Shown here: piece by piece, positions 1 through 7,749 of the stretch
How the letters are laid out: every line of letters starts with the position of its first letter
How positions within the stretch are numbered: position 1 is the stretch's first letter
From: a virus
Direction: 5' to 3' (one strand)
Virus record (IMG/VR): IMGVR_UViG_3300030107_003634
Span: 16,443 to 62,499 of that record
DNA length: 46,057 nucleotides
The notes under the pieces: generated by a model
Databases searched by the model: none
Told to the model about the DNA's origin: nothing
The model's input: the letters and a program-made list of their open reading frames with translations, nothing else
Translations under genes and position numbers: made by a program

Positions 1-872
1 AAGAGCCTGCTTATACTGACGAGGATTTTGTGGAAGTGCTTAACGAGGAGTTTGGCACTGAATACAAAACTTTAGATGAATTTGATGAGGCACTAGATAA
101 CAAAGGAGGTAGTTTTGCTAACGAACAGTTAGAAAAAATGAACAAGTTTGTTAAAGAAACAGGTAGAAGTGTTTCTGATTATCTTAGAACACAGGAGGTT
201 GATTATAAAGATATGAAAGATGATGTTTTAATGAAGGAATATTTAAAGCAAAATAATCCTGATTTAACAGAAAAAGAAATTGATTTATATTATAACGCTA
301 CCTACAAGACGGACAAGAAAAAATATTCTGAAGATGAAGTTGCACTTGGTAATATTCAGCTAAAAAAAGATGTAAAGAACGCTAGAAAAGAAATGATGAA
401 TTTGCAAGAGTCTTATAAAATGCCAGTTGCTGATGAAGAAACAGGCTTAACAAAAGATGAGGCAGATAAATTACGAACAGACTGGCTTTCTAACATGGAA
501 AATGAAGTTGATGACCTTGAGTCTATATCTTTTGCTATAAATGATACGGGTGAACAATTTGATTTTATGCTAACTCCTGAACATAAGGAGCAGATTGTAA
601 AATCTAATCAAAACCTTGATACATTTTTTGATAGATATATTGACAAAGAAAGTGGTAAGTGGGATTATGATAAACTAAACCTAGATATGTTTATACGAGA
701 CAATTTTGAAGCTATTGTTAGAAGTGTTGCAAATCAATATAGGTCAAAGGGTACCGAACAGGTCATTAACGAAATAAAAAACCCTTCTTACAAGACAGAA
801 AAAGCGCCACCTACTGTTGAGAAAAAGTCTATTTTAGAGCAGATTTCGGATAAAATATTTGGAGACGATTAA
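1..872 (+). CDS. Scaffold-like protein, 5' end off the window
   Basis: The reading frame is open from base 3 of the window, so the gene is cut by the left edge. The GTG at 30 is just an internal codon. The visible 290 codons encode a very acidic, lysine- and glutamate-rich, mostly helical protein with no membrane segment, ending in IFGDD. It sits 36 bases before the major capsid gene, where tailed phages usually keep the capsid scaffold (portal, scaffold, capsid order). Composition and position suggest a scaffold or capsid assembly protein. No motif proves this, so the role is inferred from context. Confidence 0.55.
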   Translation, partial: EPAYTDEDFVEVLNEEFGTEYKTLDEFDEALDNKGGSFANEQLEKMNKFVKETGRSVSDYLRTQEVDYKDMKDDVLMKEYLKQNNPDLTEKEIDLYYNATYKTDKKKYSEDEVALGNIQLKKDVKNARKEMMNLQESYKMPVADEETGLTKDEADKLRTDWLSNMENEVDDLESISFAINDTGEQFDFMLTPEHKEQIVKSNQNLDTFFDRYIDKESGKWDYDKLNLDMFIRDNFEAIVRSVANQYRSKGTEQVINEIKNPSYKTEKAPPTVEKKSILEQISDKIFGDD

Positions 873-908
873 TTTAAAAAATATTAATAATTTAAAAAAT
901 AAAATAAA

Positions 909-2366
909 ATGGCAACAGTAAGTTTAGCTTCTGGTATGCACTTAACTCCTACCTCTGTTATGCAGGCGACTACTAACAATTATGTTAGTTCTCTTACAGC
1001 AACATCAGGTGAGTTACATAAAAGAGACGTATCAGAAAAATTAATTAAAAGATATGGAGACCAAGGTATTACAGGTCTTCTAGAGCTAATGGGGTCAAAA
1101 GCTCCAGTGGCTAATACAAATTTTGAACATTATGAAGAAGCATTTCGTCATAATGACATGACAGTTACAGTTCAATCAGATGGCGAGGCAGGTGCTTCGG
1201 CAGATGGTACAGGCGCTATTGATGTGGCTATAACTGACAATCACGACACAGGTGATTTTAACAACGACCACCCAGTTAGGGTTGGTGATATTGTTTTGTT
1301 TGCTGATGGTGATATGGGTTACGTAACAGTAAGAACAGCAAGTCCTGCTATTGACCCAATAACAATCATGCCTCTTACAACATGGGGTTCTGATAAAACA
1401 GCAAGCGCAACATATGAAATGACTATTATAGGTAATGCTTATCCAGAAAAATCTGGACAACCAGAATCAATAATTCCATTATTACATGAGTACGAAAACA
1501 ATGTGATGATTCTTAAAGAATCGTTTGAAGTTTCAGGTTCTGAGGCTACTAACGTTGTTTACGTAAAAGTTGATAATGAAAAAATGGGTTCAGGATACCT
1601 TTGGTATTTAAAAGGTGAGGCAGATACTTATAAAAGATTCTTAGATTATTGTGAGTTACAACTTATCTTAGGTAAGAAAATGACTAACACTACTACTTTA
1701 GTAAATTCTTCTGTTTCTGCAACTATTGACGGAACGGCTCAATCGCTAGAAACTCTTAGGGGTACAGAAGGTTTATTTAGTTTTGTAGAAAACAAGGGTC
1801 AATCAATGGATTTAGGTTCAGCGTCTATTACAATGGCTGATTTTGATGCTATGGTAAAATCATTAGATAAATATAGAGGTGCTAAAGAATACGCTATGTA
1901 TTGTGGTATTAATCTATCTTTAGATATTGATGATTTATTAGCTGCTCAAGGAGCTTATGCTGCGGGTGGTGCTAACTATGGTACTTTCCAAAACAGTAAA
2001 GACATGGCGTTAAATCTAGGATTTAATTCATTCTCAAGAGGTGGATATACATTCCATAAGAAAACTTATGATTTGTTAAATCACCCTAAATTAACTGCTA
2101 TGACAGGTTCTAATTATCCAGGATGGGGAATTTGTATTCCTATGGATATGCAGAAAGACGCTAAGAGTGGAAATAAAATTCCTTCATTAAGAATGCGTTA
2201 TAAAGCTGCTAACGGTTATTCAAGAGAGATGGAACACTGGTTAACAGGTTCTGCGATTCTACAGAATAAAACAGAAACTCAAGATAGACTTAAATCTCAC
2301 TATAGAACTGAGAGAGGTTTTGAAGGTTTCGCTGCGAATCGTTACATGTTAATCAAGAAATCTTAA
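909..2366 (+). CDS. Major capsid protein
   Basis: This 485-aa protein is probably the main shell protein (HK97-type fold assumed). The length matches crAss-like and other Bacteroidota phage capsid proteins. The C-terminus ends in RGFEGFAANRYMLIK, and an arginine-rich tail with an FxANRfxl ending is typical of this capsid type. The middle is rich in Gly, Ala, Thr and aromatic residues, with EHYEEAFR near residue 75. There is no obvious cleaved prohead peptide. The start is ATG after an AAAATAAAATAAA leader, with no Shine-Dalgarno site. It follows the scaffold-like gene and precedes three small capsid-adjacent paralogues. The capsid role rests on position, size and C-terminal pattern. Confidence 0.8.
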   Translation: MATVSLASGMHLTPTSVMQATTNNYVSSLTATSGELHKRDVSEKLIKRYGDQGITGLLELMGSKAPVANTNFEHYEEAFRHNDMTVTVQSDGEAGASADGTGAIDVAITDNHDTGDFNNDHPVRVGDIVLFADGDMGYVTVRTASPAIDPITIMPLTTWGSDKTASATYEMTIIGNAYPEKSGQPESIIPLLHEYENNVMILKESFEVSGSEATNVVYVKVDNEKMGSGYLWYLKGEADTYKRFLDYCELQLILGKKMTNTTTLVNSSVSATIDGTAQSLETLRGTEGLFSFVENKGQSMDLGSASITMADFDAMVKSLDKYRGAKEYAMYCGINLSLDIDDLLAAQGAYAAGGANYGTFQNSKDMALNLGFNSFSRGGYTFHKKTYDLLNHPKLTAMTGSNYPGWGICIPMDMQKDAKSGNKIPSLRMRYKAANGYSREMEHWLTGSAILQNKTETQDRLKSHYRTERGFEGFAANRYMLIKKS

Positions 2367-2392
2367 TTATTAACCTTTAATACTCATTAATC

Positions 2393-3046
2393 ATGAAAGA
2401 AAAATATGTATATTTTAACTCAACGGCTGCTGCTACCGCAACAGTTGGTGAGTTGGTATTAACAGCTAATGACAGTAGTGCTGCTGGAAACGAAATTTCT
2501 ATTACAATACCAGAATCAGGAACAGAGAGTCAAGTCACTGTTACGGTTTCAGGTAACGCTATTACTGCTGCTATTGGTACTAGTAATGACATGGGTGCTG
2601 ACAATATTGTAACAGCGATTGCTGCAAGTGCGGATGCGTCTGCTTTGGTTACTGCAACCAACACGGGTACTACGCATATTACTTCAGCGGTCTCTCAGAC
2701 GTTTTTGTCTGGAGGGGAAGCTTTTGTTGGATTTCCTGTATCCTCGTTTACGGGGATGCAGCCAACAGGAGACTCTGAATTAACACTATATTTTAAGTCA
2801 ATGAAGAATCGTGATGGACACACTGATGGAGCTAACGAAGTTATTACCTCTGACTCTGTGCCATTAACTTTAGTGACTGCTAACACTCACAAAGAGCTTA
2901 TGCAAGAAATTTGTGAAATGTTTAACTCTGCTTCAGGAGGGTATGGTGACATTATTATAGGAGACGACTCTACAGGCAATACGCAATATGCGTCATCTTT
3001 AATTTCAGCTGTTGGAACAATAGCTGTTGCAGATGCTAACTCTTAA
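2393..3046 (+). CDS. Capsid-adjacent virion protein, paralogue 1 with inserted domain
   Basis: This 217-aa protein is the first of three tandem related genes. The shared frame starts MKEKYVYF and continues with FPVSSFTGMQP, LTLYFKSM, a DSVPLTL strand, NTHKELMQE and a closing GTIAVADANS. Residues about 18-108 are an insertion absent from the other copies. The insertion contains SGNAITAAIG, an alanine-rich helix and a final FLSGG, a pattern familiar from small beta/alpha domains in phage head and tail proteins. A role as capsid auxiliary or decoration protein is likely from position beside the capsid gene. The gap to the next copy is 12 bases. Confidence 0.6.
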   Translation: MKEKYVYFNSTAAATATVGELVLTANDSSAAGNEISITIPESGTESQVTVTVSGNAITAAIGTSNDMGADNIVTAIAASADASALVTATNTGTTHITSAVSQTFLSGGEAFVGFPVSSFTGMQPTGDSELTLYFKSMKNRDGHTDGANEVITSDSVPLTLVTANTHKELMQEICEMFNSASGGYGDIIIGDDSTGNTQYASSLISAVGTIAVADANS

Positions 3047-3058
3047 AAATTATAAAAA

Positions 3059-3436
3059 ATGAAAGAAAAATATTTATATATAAGAACAGAGGCTACAGCT
3101 GCTGATGATGATGCTACAGGGGACTCTTGTTGTTTTCCGTTATCGTCTTTTGTTGGCGCTACGCCAATATCTGACAGTATACTAAATCTGTATTTTAAGT
3201 CTATGTGTAATTTTAACGGAGACTCAGATGGAGCCAATGAGGTTGTTATAAGTGACAGCGTTCAGTTAAGGCTAGCTAATAATAACACTCATAAAGAAGT
3301 AATGCAAGACCTTGTAAGTTTTTTTAGCTCTCCAAGGGATGGTATGTTAGTATTAGTTGATGACCAAACTGGTGAAATGTTTAGTAGTAAAGTTGTATCG
3401 GCAAACACGTTAGCCGTTGCTGGTAAGAACTCTTAA
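3059..3436 (+). CDS. Capsid-adjacent virion protein, paralogue 2
   Basis: This 125-aa protein is the shortest of the three tandem copies. It has the common core MKEKYLYIRTEAT, FPLSSFVGATP, LNLYFKSM, ISDSVQLRL, NTHKEVMQDL and the ending TLAVAGKNS. It lacks the inserted domain of paralogue 1. Predicted beta strands and no cysteine pairs or membrane segments fit a small capsid-binding or connector protein. The true binding partner is not visible from sequence. Only 13 bases separate it from the next gene, so all three are probably on one mRNA with the capsid gene. Confidence 0.6.
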   Translation: MKEKYLYIRTEATAADDDATGDSCCFPLSSFVGATPISDSILNLYFKSMCNFNGDSDGANEVVISDSVQLRLANNNTHKEVMQDLVSFFSSPRDGMLVLVDDQTGEMFSSKVVSANTLAVAGKNS

Positions 3437-3449
3437 AAATTGTAAAAAA

Positions 3450-3851
3450 ATGGAAGAAGTTTATTTATACTTTAGAACTCAAGCTACGATAGGTAATGAT
3501 GATGCTGCGGCGGACTCTTGTTTATTCCCATTATCATCTTATGCTGGAATGCAATCTCTTGGTACTGGAGGGTCAACTATTGTTACGCTATACTTTAAGT
3601 CTATGCACAATTATGATGGCATGGACCAAGCGGACGACTCTGTTACTATTTCAGATAGTGTTCAGGTAACATTAACAACAGGAAGAACTGTAAAAGAATT
3701 TATTTCTGACTTTACTGCAAAAATCAATGATATTGCATCAAAGCAAAATAGATTTTTAACAGTTGGTGACGACTTAACAGGAGCTACCGAATTTTTCTCC
3801 ACTGTTATTGACCGTGTAGGCACAATTGCTATTGCTACAGCACATAGCTAG
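3450..3851 (+). CDS. Capsid-adjacent virion protein, paralogue 3
   Basis: This 133-aa protein is the third copy of the tandem family (MEEVYLYFRTQAT, FPLSSYAGMQ, VTLYFKSMHNYDG, ISDSVQVTL, VKEFISDF, GTIAIATAHS). The start at 3450 is chosen because it gives the family N-terminus and follows an AAAAAA leader. An upstream ATG at 3417 would lie inside the previous gene. It is as diverged from copies 1 and 2 as they are from each other, so the duplications look old. It is followed by a hairpin that may end the capsid transcript. Confidence 0.6.
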   Translation: MEEVYLYFRTQATIGNDDAAADSCLFPLSSYAGMQSLGTGGSTIVTLYFKSMHNYDGMDQADDSVTISDSVQVTLTTGRTVKEFISDFTAKINDIASKQNRFLTVGDDLTGATEFFSTVIDRVGTIAIATAHS

Positions 3852-3903
3852 GTTTTAAAACTGTCTTGAAATGATATACAGGCAGGATAAAGAACATATC
3901 TAA

Positions 3904-3924
3904 GGAAGGGGTTTTTCCCCTTCC
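3904..3924 (+). terminator. Strong hairpin after the capsid gene cluster
   Basis: A perfect 8-bp stem, GGAAGGGG and CCCCTTCC around a five-T loop, lies 53 bases after the third paralogue. Only short T runs follow, so it may be a weak terminator, an mRNA stabiliser or a partial stop that sets capsid gene excess over downstream genes. The 117-base gap holds no credible gene. Confidence 0.55.
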
Positions 3925-3967
3925 ATGGGTATTTTAATGAATTTAATTTAATTTAATTTTTAATATA

Positions 3968-4876
3968 ATGACAAAAACAAAAAAAACTACAACAAAGACT
4001 GCGGAACCAATGTCTATAAAGACCGTTGTTAATCCCGTAGCAGATATGCCTAAAAAAACAAATACTCATGGCATACAAAATCTCAACACACCTAAAAAGA
4101 AAGAAACAAAACCATCTATGTACCAATTAGTGCAAAATGGCGGAAAAGATAAAAAAGGAAAACCAATTTATCCAGTTGTTTATATGATAAAAGCTGAGGA
4201 TATTATTTATGACCCAGAAAAAGATGTAAACAGAAAAATTAGATATATACCTGGAGAAATCTCTATATACGAAGATGAACAAAAAGAAGATGCTAAAGTC
4301 AAGTCTCCAATTACTTTTAATAATGGATTTTTAATGGTAGACAGAACAAATCCTACTTTAAGAAAATATTTAAATTGTTGTAATTTAAACCAAAGTAATC
4401 CTGATAGAGATAAAAATATTAGGCCTGCGTTTAAATTATTAAATCATCAAGAAAAGGCTAAAAATAATCTTGAGAAAATGATGGTAGAAATGGATGCTAT
4501 AAGAACAGCTCTAGAAATGCCTCTTGAGAAATTAATTGGTTACGCTAAAGTTTTGGGAATAAATGTAAACAAATCTACTGATGAGATTAGATATGATATG
4601 AAAATGTTAGCTCAAAAGGACCCTAAATCATTTATTGCTGGAATGGATGACCCAAAAACAGAGCTAAAAGAAACTTTATTAAAAGCTTCTGAATATAATA
4701 TCATTAAATTAGATAGAGATAAAATTACTTGGATTAAGGGAGACCAAAGACCTGTTATAACTAACGTCCCACTAGGAGTTAAGGCTATTGACCACATGAC
4801 AGAATATTGTCTGTCAGGCAAGGGAGAGACTGCGTTGGAGCACATAAAACTTCAACTAGAACGATTGGAGGGATAA
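3968..4876 (+). CDS. Head-associated conserved phage protein
   Basis: This 302-aa soluble protein has a basic, Thr/Lys-rich N-terminus (residues 1-50). A central part reads RYIPGEISIYEDEQ, ITFNNGFLMV, TLRKYL, followed by a helical C-terminal half ending ALEHIKLQLERL. I recall similar layouts in marine phage structural regions, but no function can be named. The Leu/Lys-rich C-terminal helices could mediate assembly. It lies between the capsid cluster and the connector genes and ends just before a terminator. The start follows an AT-rich leader with a repeated AATTTAATTT. Virion or head-completion role is inferred from context only. Confidence 0.5.
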   Translation: MTKTKKTTTKTAEPMSIKTVVNPVADMPKKTNTHGIQNLNTPKKKETKPSMYQLVQNGGKDKKGKPIYPVVYMIKAEDIIYDPEKDVNRKIRYIPGEISIYEDEQKEDAKVKSPITFNNGFLMVDRTNPTLRKYLNCCNLNQSNPDRDKNIRPAFKLLNHQEKAKNNLEKMMVEMDAIRTALEMPLEKLIGYAKVLGINVNKSTDEIRYDMKMLAQKDPKSFIAGMDDPKTELKETLLKASEYNIIKLDRDKITWIKGDQRPVITNVPLGVKAIDHMTEYCLSGKGETALEHIKLQLERLEG

Positions 4877-4896
4877 AGGTAAGACCCTAATAAAAG

Positions 4897-4927
4897 AGGA
4901 GGTTCGTTTGCGGCCTCCTTTTTTTTT
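4897..4927 (+). terminator. Rho-independent terminator
   Basis: The stem AGGAGG / CCTCCT encloses an 11-base loop and runs into nine Ts, 20 bases after the preceding stop codon. It would end transcription of the capsid unit. The upstream box of the next promoter is in the loop of this hairpin. Confidence 0.75.
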
Positions 4928-4937
4928 GTTATATTTG
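4907..4937 (+). promoter_or_regulatory. Bacteroidota-type promoter for the connector/tail unit
   Basis: TTTG at 4907-4910, 19 bases, then TATATTTG at 4930-4937. This matches the Bacteroidota consensus (TTTG at -33 and TAnnTTTG at -7). The ATG of the next gene is at 4953, giving a very short 5' leader. Confidence 0.7.
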
Positions 4938-4952
4938 TTTAAAATTAACAGT

Positions 4953-5645
4953 ATGACAATAGATGAATTATATAAATGGATTCAATTCATGTGTAATAAA
5001 GAACAAAGGGGTTTTGTAAAACCTTCTGAGTTTAATTTATTAGCAGACAGAGCTCAGCTTGATATTATACAGGATAGATACGGGAAATATACTTTGGCGT
5101 CAAACCCTGCTACTGGGGGGTACGCTCAAACTCATTCATCTATGGATGATATAAGAACTGTTGTGGAAAGAACGAATTTATCCTATTCTTCTGCTAATAA
5201 TGGAGCGTGGGGTTATCCTACTGATATGTTATACTTTTTAAAATTAGAGTATGAGGGAAAGGGTGTAGAAATATTAACACAAGACCAGTTAAGGTCTAGA
5301 TTAAATAGTCATTTATTACCTCCTAGTTCCTCTAATCCAGTTGCGGTAATGATAGACGATGGATTTGAAATATATACAGGTCCTTCTGATGAGTTAAATA
5401 GTGGAATTGTAAAATGCACATACATAAAAAATCCATCAACAAGTAATGCTCCTAATTGGACATATACAGTAATAGATGGAATGTATATATATGAGTCTAC
5501 ATCACAAACTCAAAATTTATTATTACCAGAACACACTCATAATGAGATAGCTCAAAGAATGCTTTCTTATATAGGAATAAACTTACGTGAAACAGCGGTG
5601 TCTCAATATGGAGATGTAAAAACAAAAGATAAAGAAATGTCATAA
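4953..5645 (+). CDS. Connector or ring-type head-tail protein
   Basis: This 230-aa protein begins MTIDELYKWIQFMCNKEQ, then FNLLADRAQLDIIQDRYG. That start recurs in the head-tail joining region of Bacteroidota short-tailed phages, just upstream of ring proteins. The start at 4953 is preferred over an in-frame ATG at 4908 because the earlier one lies inside the terminator hairpin, upstream of the promoter. It probably takes part in the portal-to-tail connector. The stop codon overlaps the next start by one base (TAATG), a sign of translational coupling. Confidence 0.6.
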   Translation: MTIDELYKWIQFMCNKEQRGFVKPSEFNLLADRAQLDIIQDRYGKYTLASNPATGGYAQTHSSMDDIRTVVERTNLSYSSANNGAWGYPTDMLYFLKLEYEGKGVEILTQDQLRSRLNSHLLPPSSSNPVAVMIDDGFEIYTGPSDELNSGIVKCTYIKNPSTSNAPNWTYTVIDGMYIYESTSQTQNLLLPEHTHNEIAQRMLSYIGINLRETAVSQYGDVKTKDKEMS

Positions 5646-7003
5646 TGGCTACAAAAAAGAAAATAGCAGAACAAATACTTAGAATAGTTCAAGGTGGAAA
5701 TGTGTCAGACGACTCTAGTATTGACATAAGAGAGGTAATGGCTCTTATCGACCAAGAAAGAGACGCTATTATTAAAAGAGAGATAATGAACAGAGTTTAT
5801 GCTAAAAGCACAACTACAAACTCTGCTGAACTAGAAATTACTGGAGATTGGTTAACAAACGAAGTTATTAATGTTTATAATAACTCTTATGGGATTTTAA
5901 ATAATTCTCCCATAAACTTACCTAATGATTTAGGTTTATATAGAGTAGAGGCTATTGGAAAAACTTATAATAAACAAAAAACTAACATAACCATTACTAC
6001 AGGAGTTACAGAACCTAATACAATTTCGGATTTATCTGTTTTGCAGTTTTCAGCAGGACCTATAAAATTAGACTCTGTTTATAGAATTTCTTTTACATTT
6101 ACAGAGGGAGGTAATGAGCATAAAATATCATTGAACGTTAAAACTATTAATAACGATAAAAATTTTTATAACACACAAAATATCGCTCAATCTATATTAA
6201 ACAGCCCTGATTTTAATAAATTTTTAAATGACTTTGACTTAAAGAACTCGTCTTATAATACAGGTGATGATGATGACAATGTTGGTGTTAGCGGGTTATA
6301 TAGTTTTTCTATTAGCGATGTTAAGATAAACGGAAAAGAAAGTGAAGACTCTTCACATGGATTTACTTTTTCAATACAAAATCAGGCTACAACATTTACT
6401 CAATCAAATATTTCGGATACACAGCTTAAAGTTATTATTAATGATTCTATGTACGTTCTTCCTTATTCAAATGAAGATTATGGGGCCACATCAACAGGGC
6501 AAGTGGCTACAAATTTTGTAGATAAATTTTCTACCAAAATAGCTATGGAAAAAAACATATCTGTAACTAATGATGATAATATTATAATTTTTGAAGAAAT
6601 GGAGTCTATGGGGGGTTTTAATATTTCAACGTCTAACACTGGAGAGTTAGCTACTTCTATTTCTACAGTAACGGCTTCAAGTATGTCATCTAAATTTCAA
6701 AAAAGAAGGGTTTTAACAAGAATGCCTAGTGGAGGGGGTCACAACAATATGTATCATAATTTGGCAGTAAAAAGTGGAAGGGAATTTTATTATATAGAGG
6801 GTAATAGAGTATATTTATATAAAAATAATAAACAAACACTTTCTTTAAATGTTAATTATATAGCCACGTCTAGAAGTATAGGGTCAGATGATTATTACCC
6901 AATACCCGCTGACTATGAAAAAGAAATAATAGTTAATACAGTAAATCTATTTGGTTTAATGAAAAAAGCTAGAGAAGATTTAGTAAATGATAATATTGGA
7001 TAA
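5645..7003 (+). CDS. Virion connector/tail protein
   Basis: This 452-aa protein starts with a helical segment (QILRIVQGGNVSDDSSIDIREVMALI), then is mostly beta-rich with many Asn/Ser/Thr repeats. The N-terminal pattern is familiar from structural proteins placed between two ring-like proteins in crAss-like and related Bacteroidota phages. The C-terminus (YYPIPADYEKEIIVNTVNLFGLM) is helical. The gene is coupled to the previous one by TAATG and is followed after two bases by the next start. Its exact place in the particle is not determined. Confidence 0.55.
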   Translation: MATKKKIAEQILRIVQGGNVSDDSSIDIREVMALIDQERDAIIKREIMNRVYAKSTTTNSAELEITGDWLTNEVINVYNNSYGILNNSPINLPNDLGLYRVEAIGKTYNKQKTNITITTGVTEPNTISDLSVLQFSAGPIKLDSVYRISFTFTEGGNEHKISLNVKTINNDKNFYNTQNIAQSILNSPDFNKFLNDFDLKNSSYNTGDDDDNVGVSGLYSFSISDVKINGKESEDSSHGFTFSIQNQATTFTQSNISDTQLKVIINDSMYVLPYSNEDYGATSTGQVATNFVDKFSTKIAMEKNISVTNDDNIIIFEEMESMGGFNISTSNTGELATSISTVTASSMSSKFQKRRVLTRMPSGGGHNNMYHNLAVKSGREFYYIEGNRVYLYKNNKQTLSLNVNYIATSRSIGSDDYYPIPADYEKEIIVNTVNLFGLMKKAREDLVNDNIG

Positions 7004-7005
7004 AA

Positions 7006-7746
7006 ATGGAACAAGCACAACTTATAACATTAGATGAGGTAATACAAGGCTTGCTTATTGAAGAAGGAAAGTCAAGCGAGCATGAATATTTAAGATATTT
7101 TAATCTAGGCTTAAAAGGGTTAAAAGAACTTAATTTTGACATAGTAAGGCAAGTAAGGTCTGTAGAGTTAACTTTAGACTCTAAAAATACTGTTGTATTA
7201 CCATCAGATTATGTAAAATATATAAGAATAGGGGCTTCTGATTCAAATGGAAAATTTCAATATTTAGGACATAAAAGAGATATAAATTTAGTTCCTGGCT
7301 CTGTTTCTACAGGCAATTCTACTGATGACACTACAGACCCTCCAGTTTTTCAATACAATTCATATAACGATGGTTTATGGGGTAGATATGGTCAAGGAGG
7401 GGGGACCAACGCTAATGGATATTATAGAGTTAATTTTGATGCAGGAACAATAGAATTTTCTGACTTAGGGGTTTCTAATATAATAATGGAATATATATCA
7501 GATGGCTCAACAGGCCTTACTGGTGAAGATATAACTGTTCATGTTTTTGCAGAAGAGGCTCTTCGTTCATATATATATTGGAAATCTATTTATAGAAAAA
7601 GAGGTATTAATATGAATGAGAAGCAAGTGGCTAAAAAAGAGTATTATAACCAAAAAAGACTAGCTAGGGCTAGAATGCAATCATTTAACAAAGACGAGGC
7701 TCTCCAAACATCTAGAAAGGCGTTTAAGCAGTCTCCTAAATTTTAG
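7006..7746 (+). CDS. Ring / tail tubular (gp11-like) protein
   Basis: This 246-aa protein has the layout of the tail tubular or ring proteins of Bacteroidota podophages. An N-terminal helix (LDEVIQGLLIEEGKSSEHEY) is followed by YFNLGLKGLKELNFDI, a strand with TVVLPSDYVKYIRIG, and a C-terminal helical region with RARMQSF. In such phages it forms a ring between portal and tail hub. It directly precedes the large tail hub gene with a 3-base gap. Family assignment is by pattern, and the fold was not computed. Confidence 0.65.
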   Translation: MEQAQLITLDEVIQGLLIEEGKSSEHEYLRYFNLGLKGLKELNFDIVRQVRSVELTLDSKNTVVLPSDYVKYIRIGASDSNGKFQYLGHKRDINLVPGSVSTGNSTDDTTDPPVFQYNSYNDGLWGRYGQGGGTNANGYYRVNFDAGTIEFSDLGVSNIIMEYISDGSTGLTGEDITVHVFAEEALRSYIYWKSIYRKRGINMNEKQVAKKEYYNQKRLARARMQSFNKDEALQTSRKAFKQSPKF

Positions 7747-7749
7747 AAG

